35,148 bases of DNA from assembly GCA_964574215.1 (NCBI GenBank), contig CAZNLR010000049.1:1-35148 (forward strand). The letters run 5' to 3'. Each line of letters begins with the position of its first letter. The stretch's first letter is position 1. The position numbers and the translations under genes were made by a program. Below, piece after piece: positions 8,664 through 16,619 of this stretch. The DNA is from GCA-2725625 sp964574215. GTDB lineage: Bacteria; Pseudomonadota; Alphaproteobacteria; Rhodospirillales; UBA2165. The notes beneath the pieces are model-generated. The model did no database searches. It was not told where the DNA came from and was given only the letters and a program-made list of their open reading frames with translations.

Positions 8664-9331
8664 TTAAAAAACCGGAATGGCTCCGCAACCGGCTGCAACG
8701 GCGTCTCGGCCGAGAAGTCATTTACGAACAATTCAACGGCCAAAAAACCGGCGTTATCAACGTCGATATGCAGAATTTCTTTTGCCAGGAGGGCTTTCTC
8801 GCGGCCTGTCCCAAGGCGCAGGATGTGGTGCCGGAAATCAACCGCTTGAACGCCGCTATCCGGAATGCCGGTGGCCCGGTCGTCTGGATTCAGACAACGG
8901 CCGAGCCCGAGGCCATCGCCGGGTGGGGCGCCTATCAGGAAATGTTCACGCCGGAAAATTGGGCGCGCCGCAGCGAGGAGCTTTCGGAAAGCCATCCCGG
9001 ATTTGCCCTGTGGCCGGAACTGGAAACATCGGAGACCGACCTGTTCGTCAAGAAGACCCGCTATAGCTGCTTTATCTCGGGTTCCTCAAATCTGGACGAA
9101 GAAATGAAAAGGCGCGGGGTGGACACCTTGCTGATCACCGGTGTCGCCACCAACGTCTGCTGTGAATCCACCGCCAGGGACGCCATGATGCTCAACTACC
9201 GGACCACCATGGTCGCCGACGCCCTGGCCACCGACGAAGAGGAATTGCATCAGAACGCCTTAACCGCGTTTAATGCCAATTTCGGCGACGTGCAGAATGT
9301 CGATGACATTATCGGGAGACTGAACACCTAA
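8654..9331 (+). CDS. Isochorismatase-like cysteine hydrolase
   Basis: 225 residues. The Asp-Lys-Cys catalytic triad of the family is present: D38 in VINVDMQNFF, K134 in FVKKTRYS, and C169 in GVATNVCCESTARDA, whose preceding VAT carries the family's cis-peptide position. Members hydrolyse isochorismate, N-carbamoyl compounds, nicotinamide-type amides or ureido acids, so the product here could be an amide- or carbamoyl-derived acid. The ATG at 8654 is chosen because ggaggag lies just upstream, right of the assembly gap, and it gives a normal family length. The downstream UbiD starts 27 bp after the stop, indicating an operon with it and the upstream amidohydrolase. Confidence 0.9.
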   Translation: MLPFKKPEWLRNRLQRRLGREVIYEQFNGQKTGVINVDMQNFFCQEGFLAACPKAQDVVPEINRLNAAIRNAGGPVVWIQTTAEPEAIAGWGAYQEMFTPENWARRSEELSESHPGFALWPELETSETDLFVKKTRYSCFISGSSNLDEEMKRRGVDTLLITGVATNVCCESTARDAMMLNYRTTMVADALATDEEELHQNALTAFNANFGDVQNVDDIIGRLNT

Positions 9332-9358
9332 CATTATCCGTGACAAGGGAGGCCCACC

Positions 9359-10870
9359 ATGGACACAAAGACTCCATCGCTGACGAATATGAGTGATCTG
9401 GACGCCTGGATCGAAAAGGCGGAGGCTCTCGGACAGCTCAAGCGGATCACGGCGGAGGTGGATCCCAATCTTGAAACCTCGACCATCACTTATATGGTGG
9501 GCCGGGAGCAGGGTAGCCCGGCGCTCTTGTTTGAAAATATCAAGGGTCATCCCGGCCATAAAGCTATCTACAATCTGATCGGCTGCAACCTGGATCGTTT
9601 TTGTCTGGCTATCGGCGAGGACCCGGTCGACCATCCCCTGGACGCGGCGCAAATCCTGAAAGAAAAAATGCACCTCAAGACCGATCCAAAAGAGGTGTCG
9701 ATGGAAGAGGTTCTTGCCAACCAAAATGTGGAGACGGGTGACGATATCGATATTACCAAATTTCCCGCTCCCCGCATGTGGCCCTTGGATGGCGGCAAGT
9801 ACCTGGGCACCAACACGGCGGTGATCACGAAGGACCCGGAGAACGACCGCATCAATGTGGGCACCTACCGGCAGATGATCAAAGCCAAGGACGAGATCGG
9901 CCTCTATACATCGCCGGGCAAGGACGCGGGGCTGGACCGGGACAAATGGTGGGCCATGGGGAAACCCATGCCGGTGGCGCTTTGCTACGGCATCGATCCC
10001 TTGCTGTTTGTGGTGGCGGCCACCAGCTTTGCCAAAACCGAAAGCGAATACGAATACTACGGCGGTATCAAAGGCGAGCCGTTGGAGGTCTTTACCGGCG
10101 ATGTCACCGGATTGCCGCTGCCTGCCAGGGCGGAGATCATCCTGGAGGGACATTGCTACCCGGACGCTACATTTGCCGAGGGACCGTTTGGTGAATTTAC
10201 CGGTTACTATGGTCGGCCCAGCGGCGAGACCCCCTATGTCAAAATCGAAAAGGTCCGGTACAGGGACAACCCGACCCTGACCTGCGCCCTGATGGCCGAC
10301 GGTGCGGCCAATGAAGCGGGGCTCTTTTGGGCCATGCTGCGCTCCGCCAAGGTGTGGAACGATCTCGATAAAATGGGCGTGCCGGGGGTTATGGGCTGCT
10401 GGTCCGTACCCGAAGCCGCCGGTTGGGGTATTACGGTCGTCTCCATCAAACAGATGTACGCCGGCCATGCGCCCCAGGTGATGGCGCTGGCGGCCCAATG
10501 TATGGGTGGGGCCTATTTCGGCAAATATATCATCGTCGTCGATCACGACATCGATCCCACCAATGTCAACGAGGTGCTGTGGGCCATGGCCACACGGTCT
10601 CGGCCGTCGGCTTCCATCGACATCCTGCGGGAAACCTGGAGCACCTATCTCGATCCCAGCCTCAACCCACCCGAGGAACGCCCCTGGGGTTCCAAGTGCC
10701 TGATCAATGCCTGCATGGAATACAAACACATCGACGATTTTTCGCCGCGCTCACGTCTGTCACGGAAATCTTATGAGGATGTGGCTGCACGTTGGGAAGA
10801 ATTGGGCTTGGATGGCAAGCCGCCGAGGATTACCGTGTTTGAGGATGCCGATTTCAAACAAGAAATGTAG
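9359..10870 (+). CDS. UbiD-family prFMN-dependent decarboxylase, Asp-type copy
   Basis: 503 residues. The UbiD signature is present: N166 and R171 in INVGTYRQM, E230 in SEYEYYGG, E274/E279 in AEGPFGEFTGYY. The position 18 residues after the Arg, which is His in the 3013 copy, is D189 (SPGKDAG). Its nearest relative in the window is the leftward copy at 23706-25214: the motif residues have identical numbering and the stretch RMWPLDGGKYLGT is shared. A gggagg ribosome site precedes the ATG; an internal Met at residue 11 is a less likely start. It lies in the rightward arm with a His-type UbiD several genes upstream, which would allow a two-subunit enzyme like the alpha/beta UbiD-like pair of phenylphosphate carboxylase. 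The oxygenase gene starts 14 bp downstream. Confidence 0.93.
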   Translation: MDTKTPSLTNMSDLDAWIEKAEALGQLKRITAEVDPNLETSTITYMVGREQGSPALLFENIKGHPGHKAIYNLIGCNLDRFCLAIGEDPVDHPLDAAQILKEKMHLKTDPKEVSMEEVLANQNVETGDDIDITKFPAPRMWPLDGGKYLGTNTAVITKDPENDRINVGTYRQMIKAKDEIGLYTSPGKDAGLDRDKWWAMGKPMPVALCYGIDPLLFVVAATSFAKTESEYEYYGGIKGEPLEVFTGDVTGLPLPARAEIILEGHCYPDATFAEGPFGEFTGYYGRPSGETPYVKIEKVRYRDNPTLTCALMADGAANEAGLFWAMLRSAKVWNDLDKMGVPGVMGCWSVPEAAGWGITVVSIKQMYAGHAPQVMALAAQCMGGAYFGKYIIVVDHDIDPTNVNEVLWAMATRSRPSASIDILRETWSTYLDPSLNPPEERPWGSKCLINACMEYKHIDDFSPRSRLSRKSYEDVAARWEELGLDGKPPRITVFEDADFKQEM

Positions 10871-10884
10871 GGGAGGAACAAGTC

Positions 10885-11910
10885 ATGGCGATGGCCAAAA
10901 TCGATGTCACGGTGGAAGGGGATATTGAGACCCGCGATCTGCCGCTTCTGGACCTTGGCGACTATCTTGCCGGCGACGAGAGGGGCAAAGCGGAACTAGC
11001 CGAGGAGTTGAGATTCGCGAGCGAAACGGTTGGTTTTCTGGCGCTCAAAAACCATGGCATTCCGCAATCACTCCTGGACCGGGCCATCGACGAAAATAAA
11101 CGGTTCTGTGACCTGCCGCTTGAGGAAAAACTGAATATACAAGTGGATCAAAATCAACGGGGCTACATCCAACCCAAAGCAACGTTGATCAAACATTCCA
11201 CCTACCACGACAATACCAAGTTCGATCTCAACGAAACGACCGTGTTTGCCACTGATTTTGCGCCGGACAATCCGCATGTTCTGGCTGGCAAACAATTTTA
11301 TGCTCAAAACCAATGGCCCGAAAATTTACCGGGATTTCAAGAAACCGTGGAAGAATATATGGCCGCCATGCAGGCGCTGGGAAAAAAGCTGCTGCCTTTG
11401 TGGGCGCTGGCGCTTGAGTTGCCGGAAGACTATTTCCTTCCTTATTTCGAAAACAATTACATGTACTACCGAATGGCCCATTATCCGCCCAAGCTCCACC
11501 CGGAGGAAAACGAGTTCGCCCTTGGGGCCCATGCGGACACCGGCTTTATGACCTTGCTGCCGGCGGCCGATGTGGAAGGGCTGGAAATCCTGGACAGTGA
11601 CGGTATCTGGTTCCGTCCGCGAAAAGTGCCTAGGGCAATTCATGTCAATATCGGTCAGTTCCTGGAGCGGTGGAGCAACGAGCGGTTTATCGCGACGCCG
11701 CACAGGGTCGCCATTCCGAAAGAGAAAGACCGTTACACCACACCCGTATTCCTGGCCCCGGATTTCGAGCCGGTGGTCGATTGCCTGCCGTCCTGCCATG
11801 GTCCTGAAAATCCACCCAAATATGCCAGCGAATCCTATTGGCAGTTCTTCAAATGGTACATGGCCAATACCTATCCGCATTACGCCGAGTTCCACGAGGA
11901 CGCCGGTTAA
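10885..11910 (+). CDS. 2-oxoglutarate/Fe(II)-type dioxygenase, isopenicillin N synthase-like family
   Basis: 341 residues. An N-terminal DIOX_N-like part (GFLALKNHGIP, residues 50-60) precedes the double-stranded beta-helix core. The iron ligands are H216 and D218 in GAHADTGFMTLL and H273 in TPHRV. R283 in DRYTTPVF sits where the 2-oxoglutarate-binding Arg of the RxS motif is expected. It should oxidise (hydroxylate, desaturate or cyclise) a small molecule in the cytoplasm using O2. A gggagg ribosome site lies before the ATG, only 14 bp from the preceding UbiD stop, and the reductase gene follows 24 bp later. This ties it to the catabolic operon and suggests an aerobic route. The substrate is unknown. 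Confidence 0.9.
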   Translation: MAMAKIDVTVEGDIETRDLPLLDLGDYLAGDERGKAELAEELRFASETVGFLALKNHGIPQSLLDRAIDENKRFCDLPLEEKLNIQVDQNQRGYIQPKATLIKHSTYHDNTKFDLNETTVFATDFAPDNPHVLAGKQFYAQNQWPENLPGFQETVEEYMAAMQALGKKLLPLWALALELPEDYFLPYFENNYMYYRMAHYPPKLHPEENEFALGAHADTGFMTLLPAADVEGLEILDSDGIWFRPRKVPRAIHVNIGQFLERWSNERFIATPHRVAIPKEKDRYTTPVFLAPDFEPVVDCLPSCHGPENPPKYASESYWQFFKWYMANTYPHYAEFHEDAG

Positions 11911-11934
11911 GGGTTTCAGTAAAGGGGAAAGAAT

Positions 11935-12852
11935 ATGATTGAAACGGTCGGTGTTGTCGGGCTCGGCAACATGGGAGGCGCCATCGCGGCCAATTTGGTC
12001 AAATCAGGATTTACGGTTGTCGGCTATGATGTCGATCAGGCCATGACTGACGACGCCGAAGAAAACGGCGTTGACGTTAAAGGCAATATCACTGAAATCG
12101 CCCAGGCAGCGCAGGTAATCATTCTATCGTTGGCGAGTTCCACCGCCCTGCGTGATGTTACGAATGAATTGTCCGAATCGGGTAATCCTGAGCACATCGT
12201 CATAGAAAGCGGCACCTTTTCTCTGGACGACAAAGTCGCCGCTCAAACCAGGTTGGCCGATGTTGGAATGGTCACTTTGGACTGTCCCGTAAGCGGCACC
12301 GGCCAGCAGGCGCGTGCGGGCGACATTATGGTATTCGCCAGCGGTGACGAAGAATCCGTCAAACAATGCCTTCCCATTATCGCCGGTTTTTCGCGCAGTC
12401 AAAAATACTGCGGAGAATTCGGTAACGGCAGCCGAATGAAATATGTCGCCAATCATCTCATCGCCATCCACAACATTGCCACGGCGGAGGCCATGGCGCT
12501 GGGTCTAAAATCCGGTCTCGACCCGAATTTGGTTTACGAGGTTATCAGTGACAGCGCCGCCACCAATCGCATGTTCGAAGTCAGGGGCAAGCTGATGGCG
12601 GACAGCAATTGGGACGATGTGGGCGCAACCAATCGGTTGTTTCAAAAGGATCTGGATGTCATCAGCGATCATATCAAAAAAATCGATTGTCCATTGCCGC
12701 TATTCACCGAAGCGTTGGGTCCTCACCGCGAAGCCATGCGAAGAGGGTTGGCGGAAAGGGATACGGCGACCATTGGTCTGCTATTGGAAGAAGCTGTCGG
12801 GATCGATAGAAACAATTGGCCCCCCGGAGCCAGCAAGAAGACCGACGGTTAA
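11935..12852 (+). CDS. Beta-hydroxyacid dehydrogenase (3-hydroxyisobutyrate / tartronate-semialdehyde reductase family)
   Basis: 305 residues. The N-terminal Rossmann motif GLGNMGGAIAANLVKSG (residues 9-25) binds NAD(P). DCPVSGTGQQARAGDIMVF (117-134) is the substrate-binding signature of the family, and K169 in SRMKYVANHL is the catalytic Lys. The C-terminal helical domain is complete. An aaagggga ribosome site precedes the ATG. It is the last gene of the rightward arm, 24 bp after the oxygenase, and probably interconverts a 3-hydroxy acid and a semialdehyde produced in the pathway. 3-Hydroxyisobutyrate, 2-hydroxy-3-oxopropionate and 4-hydroxybutyrate-type substrates cannot be told apart from sequence alone. 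Confidence 0.9.
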   Translation: MIETVGVVGLGNMGGAIAANLVKSGFTVVGYDVDQAMTDDAEENGVDVKGNITEIAQAAQVIILSLASSTALRDVTNELSESGNPEHIVIESGTFSLDDKVAAQTRLADVGMVTLDCPVSGTGQQARAGDIMVFASGDEESVKQCLPIIAGFSRSQKYCGEFGNGSRMKYVANHLIAIHNIATAEAMALGLKSGLDPNLVYEVISDSAATNRMFEVRGKLMADSNWDDVGATNRLFQKDLDVISDHIKKIDCPLPLFTEALGPHREAMRRGLAERDTATIGLLLEEAVGIDRNNWPPGASKKTDG

Positions 12853-12949
12853 ATTTCCGAGCGCCTTCGGACATAAGTATTTTCCACAGGTTTGAAAAAG
12901 CTCTGAATAATCATTTGATTTTAAATACCTAATTACAATTTATGAATTT

Positions 12950-13363
12950 ATGGCCTATCGATATTACATAGATCCTTCAGTAAACTGTGTCTTTATTCAG
13001 CATGTTGATCTGGTGAAACAAAACGAAATTCGTGAGGCTGTGGCGCTGATACTCGCGGATGCCAATTATCGCACGGGTATGAATTTTCTGCGCGACGCCA
13101 ATCAGGCGCCTTTTTCGGAAAAATTTGAAGACCGCTCGATTGAGGATGGAAATAATCGGGTCAGAAAAATTGATGATCTGCAAATTGGTTCTTGCCGGGT
13201 CGCCTGGGTTGTCGCAAATGGAAACGACTACGGCATCATCCATCGGTTCTCCGTTTCCAGTAGGTTCGAACAGGCCGTCGAAAGAAAACCTTTCCGTGAA
13301 CTGGAAAAAGCGCGTGAGTGGCTCGGTATTCCCGACGAATACCAGATAAATTATCCGGAATAG
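12950..13363 (+). CDS. Small uncharacterised protein, possibly STAS/SpoIIAA-like
   Basis: 137 residues with no signal peptide or membrane segment. I do not recognise a named family. The layout, a short N-terminal strand with YYIDPSVNCVFIQH, a helix, a central WVVANGNDYGIIHRF segment and a C-terminal ELEKAREWLGIPD, resembles the small SpoIIAA-like proteins common in alphaproteobacteria whose C-terminus ends with an 'AWL' helix. That is a resemblance, not an identification. It stands alone 97 bp after the catabolic operon and converges with the RND genes. Its 5' region is AT-rich and has no clear ribosome site, so the start is less certain. It may have its own promoter. Confidence 0.6.
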   Translation: MAYRYYIDPSVNCVFIQHVDLVKQNEIREAVALILADANYRTGMNFLRDANQAPFSEKFEDRSIEDGNNRVRKIDDLQIGSCRVAWVVANGNDYGIIHRFSVSSRFEQAVERKPFRELEKAREWLGIPDEYQINYPE

Positions 13364-13413
13364 TATGGTTGTTGGACTAAGCCGTTACCGGATAGTTTCG
13401 TTCAAATTATCTA

Positions 13414-16400
13414 TTAAGATTTCTGCTTCTCAATCAGCCCCACCGAAAACGACATCAGCGGTGGCACCAGGGCCAAGGTTAGAACGGCGGACAAGGACAG
13501 CCCGCCCAGCACAACCGACCCCAAACCCCGGTAAAGTTCCGAGCCGGCGCCCGGAAAGACCACCAGGGGAAGCATGCCGAAAATTGAGGTCAGAGTGGAC
13601 ATGAAGATGGGGCGCACCCGGTTGCGGGTGGCTTCCTTGATGGCGTCGGCCACATCCATGCTTTCGCTGCGGATATGATGGAGGGTCTGATGGACCAGTA
13701 GGATGGCGTTGTTGACCACGATGCCGATCAAAATAACAAAGCCCATCATGGTCAGCATATCGAGAGACTGGTCCACATATATGTTCAGGATTGCCAGCCC
13801 CATAAGGCCACCGGCAGCAGCCACCGGCACCGTCAGCATGACGATAAGCGGATAAAGAAAACTCTCGAACAGCACCGCCATCACCAGATAGACAATGACG
13901 ATAGCCAGCAGGATATCAAAGACGATTTCGTTCCAGGTATCGGCCAGTTTGTCGGCGCTGCCGGAAATCCTGATCTGCACGTCGCCCGGCAGCCCCCGCT
14001 CTATCATCGGGTTTACCACCTGATCGCGGATAACGTCGATGGCAGCTTCCAGCGGGATGTTCTCACGGGGGCTTACCTGAAGGGTGACCGTTCGGAAACG
14101 GTCGATGCGGCGGATCGCCGCCGGACCCGTGGTGACCTCGATGTCGCTGAGCGCCTCAACGGGCACGATGCGGCCGTCCTGCGTCACAATGGGCAGGTCG
14201 TAGATGGCCTGGGTATACTCGTTTTCCATATCGGGCCCCTTGAGGGTAAGGTCCAACCGCTTGCCCTCGAAGGAAACTTCGGCGATGCGTACGCCGTCGT
14301 TGAGGGCATCCAGGGTGAGGCCCAACTCGTTGGCGGTGACGCCGTTGTCTGACAGCTTCAGCCGGTTGGGGGTGATGCGGATTTCCGGTTCATCCAAGGT
14401 AAGCGAAGGCATGGGCCGGATGCGGTTGCCCTCGGGTGGTGGGAACTTGCCCAGGAGCCGGAAGAAGATTGATTGGGCGACGCGATAGTTCTGTGGCAGG
14501 TCATGGCCCAGCACGTCAATACTGATGGCCCGGCCCGAGCCGATGGAGCGGCCCCAAAGCGACGGCTGGAAGACAAAGGCGATGGTGCCCGGTTCGGCTT
14601 CCGCCGGATTCTGTAGCGTGGAGATCAATTCATTGGCCCGCGACGGATCATCGTGGGTGCCGGCGATGAAGGCGCGGCCCCGGAGCGCCACAAAGAAGAA
14701 GCGTTTGATGATTTTCTCCAGGCCGGTTTCCACCGTACCGCCACCATTCTTGCCGGTCGCATCGGATGCGCCATCGACGGTCTTCGTCCAGCGGGGGCGG
14801 GTCTTCTCCTGCACCCGCGTCATGATCTCCTCCATTGTGTCCAAATTGTAACCGGCGGGCGGTTGCACGAAGCCGATGACCAGATTGCGGTTGCCGGTAG
14901 GCAGGTAATCGAGTTTGGGCAGCGCCAACCAGGCGAACAGGGCGGCGCCGAAAGTCATTACGAAGACCACCATCAGGGCCTGGAATTTGCGCTGCACAAC
15001 ATAGCCGGCGAAGCCGACCCAGAAACGGGTAAAGCCGGAAGCAAACGCGTCGACGCCGGGCAGGTGCAGCATCTTGCCTTCGCCGACGGCGGCGCTGGTG
15101 AAAACCCGGTTGGAGAGGGCCGGGATCAGGGTCACCGACACGAACAGGGACAGAATCACTGATACCGAGATGGCGACGCCGATATCGCGGAAGAGCTGCC
15201 CAGCCTCCAGATCCATGAACAGGATAGGGATAAAAACCATCACCGTGGTGAGCGAAGATACCAGCACGGCGGGCCAGACCTGGGAGGTTCCTTCGTAGGC
15301 CGCCTTGGCGGCGCTCATGCCGCCCTGGCGTAGCCTGAAAATGTTCTCGAGCACCACGATGGCGGCATCCACCACCATGCCTACTGCGAAAGCGATGCCG
15401 GCCAGGCTGACAACATTAAGCGATCTGCCCATAAAGGCCATGGCCACGAAGGTGCCGATCACCGACACCGGGATGGCGGCGCCGATCACCACCGTGGGCC
15501 GCCAGGACCGCAGGAAGAGGAGCAGGATGAGCACTGCCAGCCCACCGCCGATATAGATGTTCTGCACAACCAGGTTGATGGAAGAGTTGATGTATTCGGT
15601 CTCGTCATAGACCTGGGTCATTTTGAGACCCGCCCGGAGCACCGGCCCCGTGGCCAGTTCGTCGGCGATGCGGCGCACTTCTTTCATGGTTTCCAGCACG
15701 TTGGCGCCCTGTTCACGGGTCAGGTTCAGGCCCATGGCCGGAGTGCCCCTCATTTTCGCTCGGGCGAATGCCTCTTTGTAGGAGACCTGGACCCGCGCCA
15801 CGTCGGTCAGCATGACCCGGCCCAACCCTTCTCCGCCGCTGCTGTTTTTGGGTTCGCTGCGCAGCAGGACGCGCCTTATCTCTTCCGGCGTTTTCAATTC
15901 GCCTTCAGTACGCACGACGTAGCGCCGCTTGCCCTCGTTGATGTCGCCGCCGGTCACAGAGGCATTCTCTGCGCGGAGCCGGTTGACAATTTCCGGAATG
16001 GTCAGGCGGTAATGGGCCAGCTTGTCGGGGTCGACGATAACCTGGATTTCCCGCTCGTTATCGCCGAACAGGTTTACACCGCCGATACCCGGAATACTCT
16101 CGAACCTTTCCTTTATGACGTCGCGCATAAAGTCGCCATAGGTGCTCATGGGGCGTTCATTGCCGTCCAGCCTCAGCAGGCTGAACCAGGCGATGGCATT
16201 GTCCTCGGTGCCCGAAGTGCTGATGATAGGTTCGTCGGCTTCATCCGGGTATCCCGTTACCCGGTCCAAGCGGTTGGCGGTCAAAAGCAGAATTCTGTTG
16301 AAGTCTAGCCCCGGTGCGAACTCCAGGGTGACAACGCCTTCGTTGTGCTTGGCTTCGCCGACAATCCGTCTCAGTCCTTCGAGACCCTTAAGCTCTTCCT

Positions 16401-16602
16401 CCTGCTTGGAGACGATTTCCCGCTCCACTTCGGTGGGCGAGGCGCCCCGCCAGGATGTCTTGATGATGATCACCGGTTGGCGTACGTCGGGCGCCATCTG
16501 GATGGGGATTTTCTGCAGCGACACCCAGCCGAACAGCACGATCATAAGCACCATGGCGACTACGGCGATGGGACGTTGGATGGAAAGGCTAATCACGTTC
16601 AC
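13414..16602 (-). CDS. RND efflux transporter permease (AcrB/HAE-like)
   Basis: 1062 residues, the usual length for an inner-membrane RND pump. It starts with MNVISLSIQRPIAVVAMVLM, the typical cytoplasmic end and TM1. Two large periplasmic loops follow, and the proton-relay segment in TM4 reads GMVVDAAIVVLEN with D412. AcrB has two adjacent Asp here; this protein has one, as in CzcA-type and some HAE pumps. TM10-region GIVVNNAILLVH is also present. The gene lies 17 bp downstream of the adaptor gene on the same strand, making an operon. No TolC-like outer-membrane gene is in the window, so the pump must borrow one. Its cargo is unknown; metals, hydrophobic drugs or aromatic acids are all possible. 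Confidence 0.94.
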   Translation of the reverse strand: MNVISLSIQRPIAVVAMVLMIVLFGWVSLQKIPIQMAPDVRQPVIIIKTSWRGASPTEVEREIVSKQEEELKGLEGLRRIVGEAKHNEGVVTLEFAPGLDFNRILLLTANRLDRVTGYPDEADEPIISTSGTEDNAIAWFSLLRLDGNERPMSTYGDFMRDVIKERFESIPGIGGVNLFGDNEREIQVIVDPDKLAHYRLTIPEIVNRLRAENASVTGGDINEGKRRYVVRTEGELKTPEEIRRVLLRSEPKNSSGGEGLGRVMLTDVARVQVSYKEAFARAKMRGTPAMGLNLTREQGANVLETMKEVRRIADELATGPVLRAGLKMTQVYDETEYINSSINLVVQNIYIGGGLAVLILLLFLRSWRPTVVIGAAIPVSVIGTFVAMAFMGRSLNVVSLAGIAFAVGMVVDAAIVVLENIFRLRQGGMSAAKAAYEGTSQVWPAVLVSSLTTVMVFIPILFMDLEAGQLFRDIGVAISVSVILSLFVSVTLIPALSNRVFTSAAVGEGKMLHLPGVDAFASGFTRFWVGFAGYVVQRKFQALMVVFVMTFGAALFAWLALPKLDYLPTGNRNLVIGFVQPPAGYNLDTMEEIMTRVQEKTRPRWTKTVDGASDATGKNGGGTVETGLEKIIKRFFFVALRGRAFIAGTHDDPSRANELISTLQNPAEAEPGTIAFVFQPSLWGRSIGSGRAISIDVLGHDLPQNYRVAQSIFFRLLGKFPPPEGNRIRPMPSLTLDEPEIRITPNRLKLSDNGVTANELGLTLDALNDGVRIAEVSFEGKRLDLTLKGPDMENEYTQAIYDLPIVTQDGRIVPVEALSDIEVTTGPAAIRRIDRFRTVTLQVSPRENIPLEAAIDVIRDQVVNPMIERGLPGDVQIRISGSADKLADTWNEIVFDILLAIVIVYLVMAVLFESFLYPLIVMLTVPVAAAGGLMGLAILNIYVDQSLDMLTMMGFVILIGIVVNNAILLVHQTLHHIRSESMDVADAIKEATRNRVRPIFMSTLTSIFGMLPLVVFPGAGSELYRGLGSVVLGGLSLSAVLTLALVPPLMSFSVGLIEKQKS

Positions 16603-16619
16603 GGTTTGCGCCTCCGGAC

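Noticed and set aside
9260..10729. 489-residue open frame antisense to the UbiD gene at 9359
   Set aside because: Same shadow effect; the opposite strand encodes a complete UbiD protein with all motifs. Similar antisense frames over the other UbiD genes (for example 20789-21613) were dropped for the same reason.
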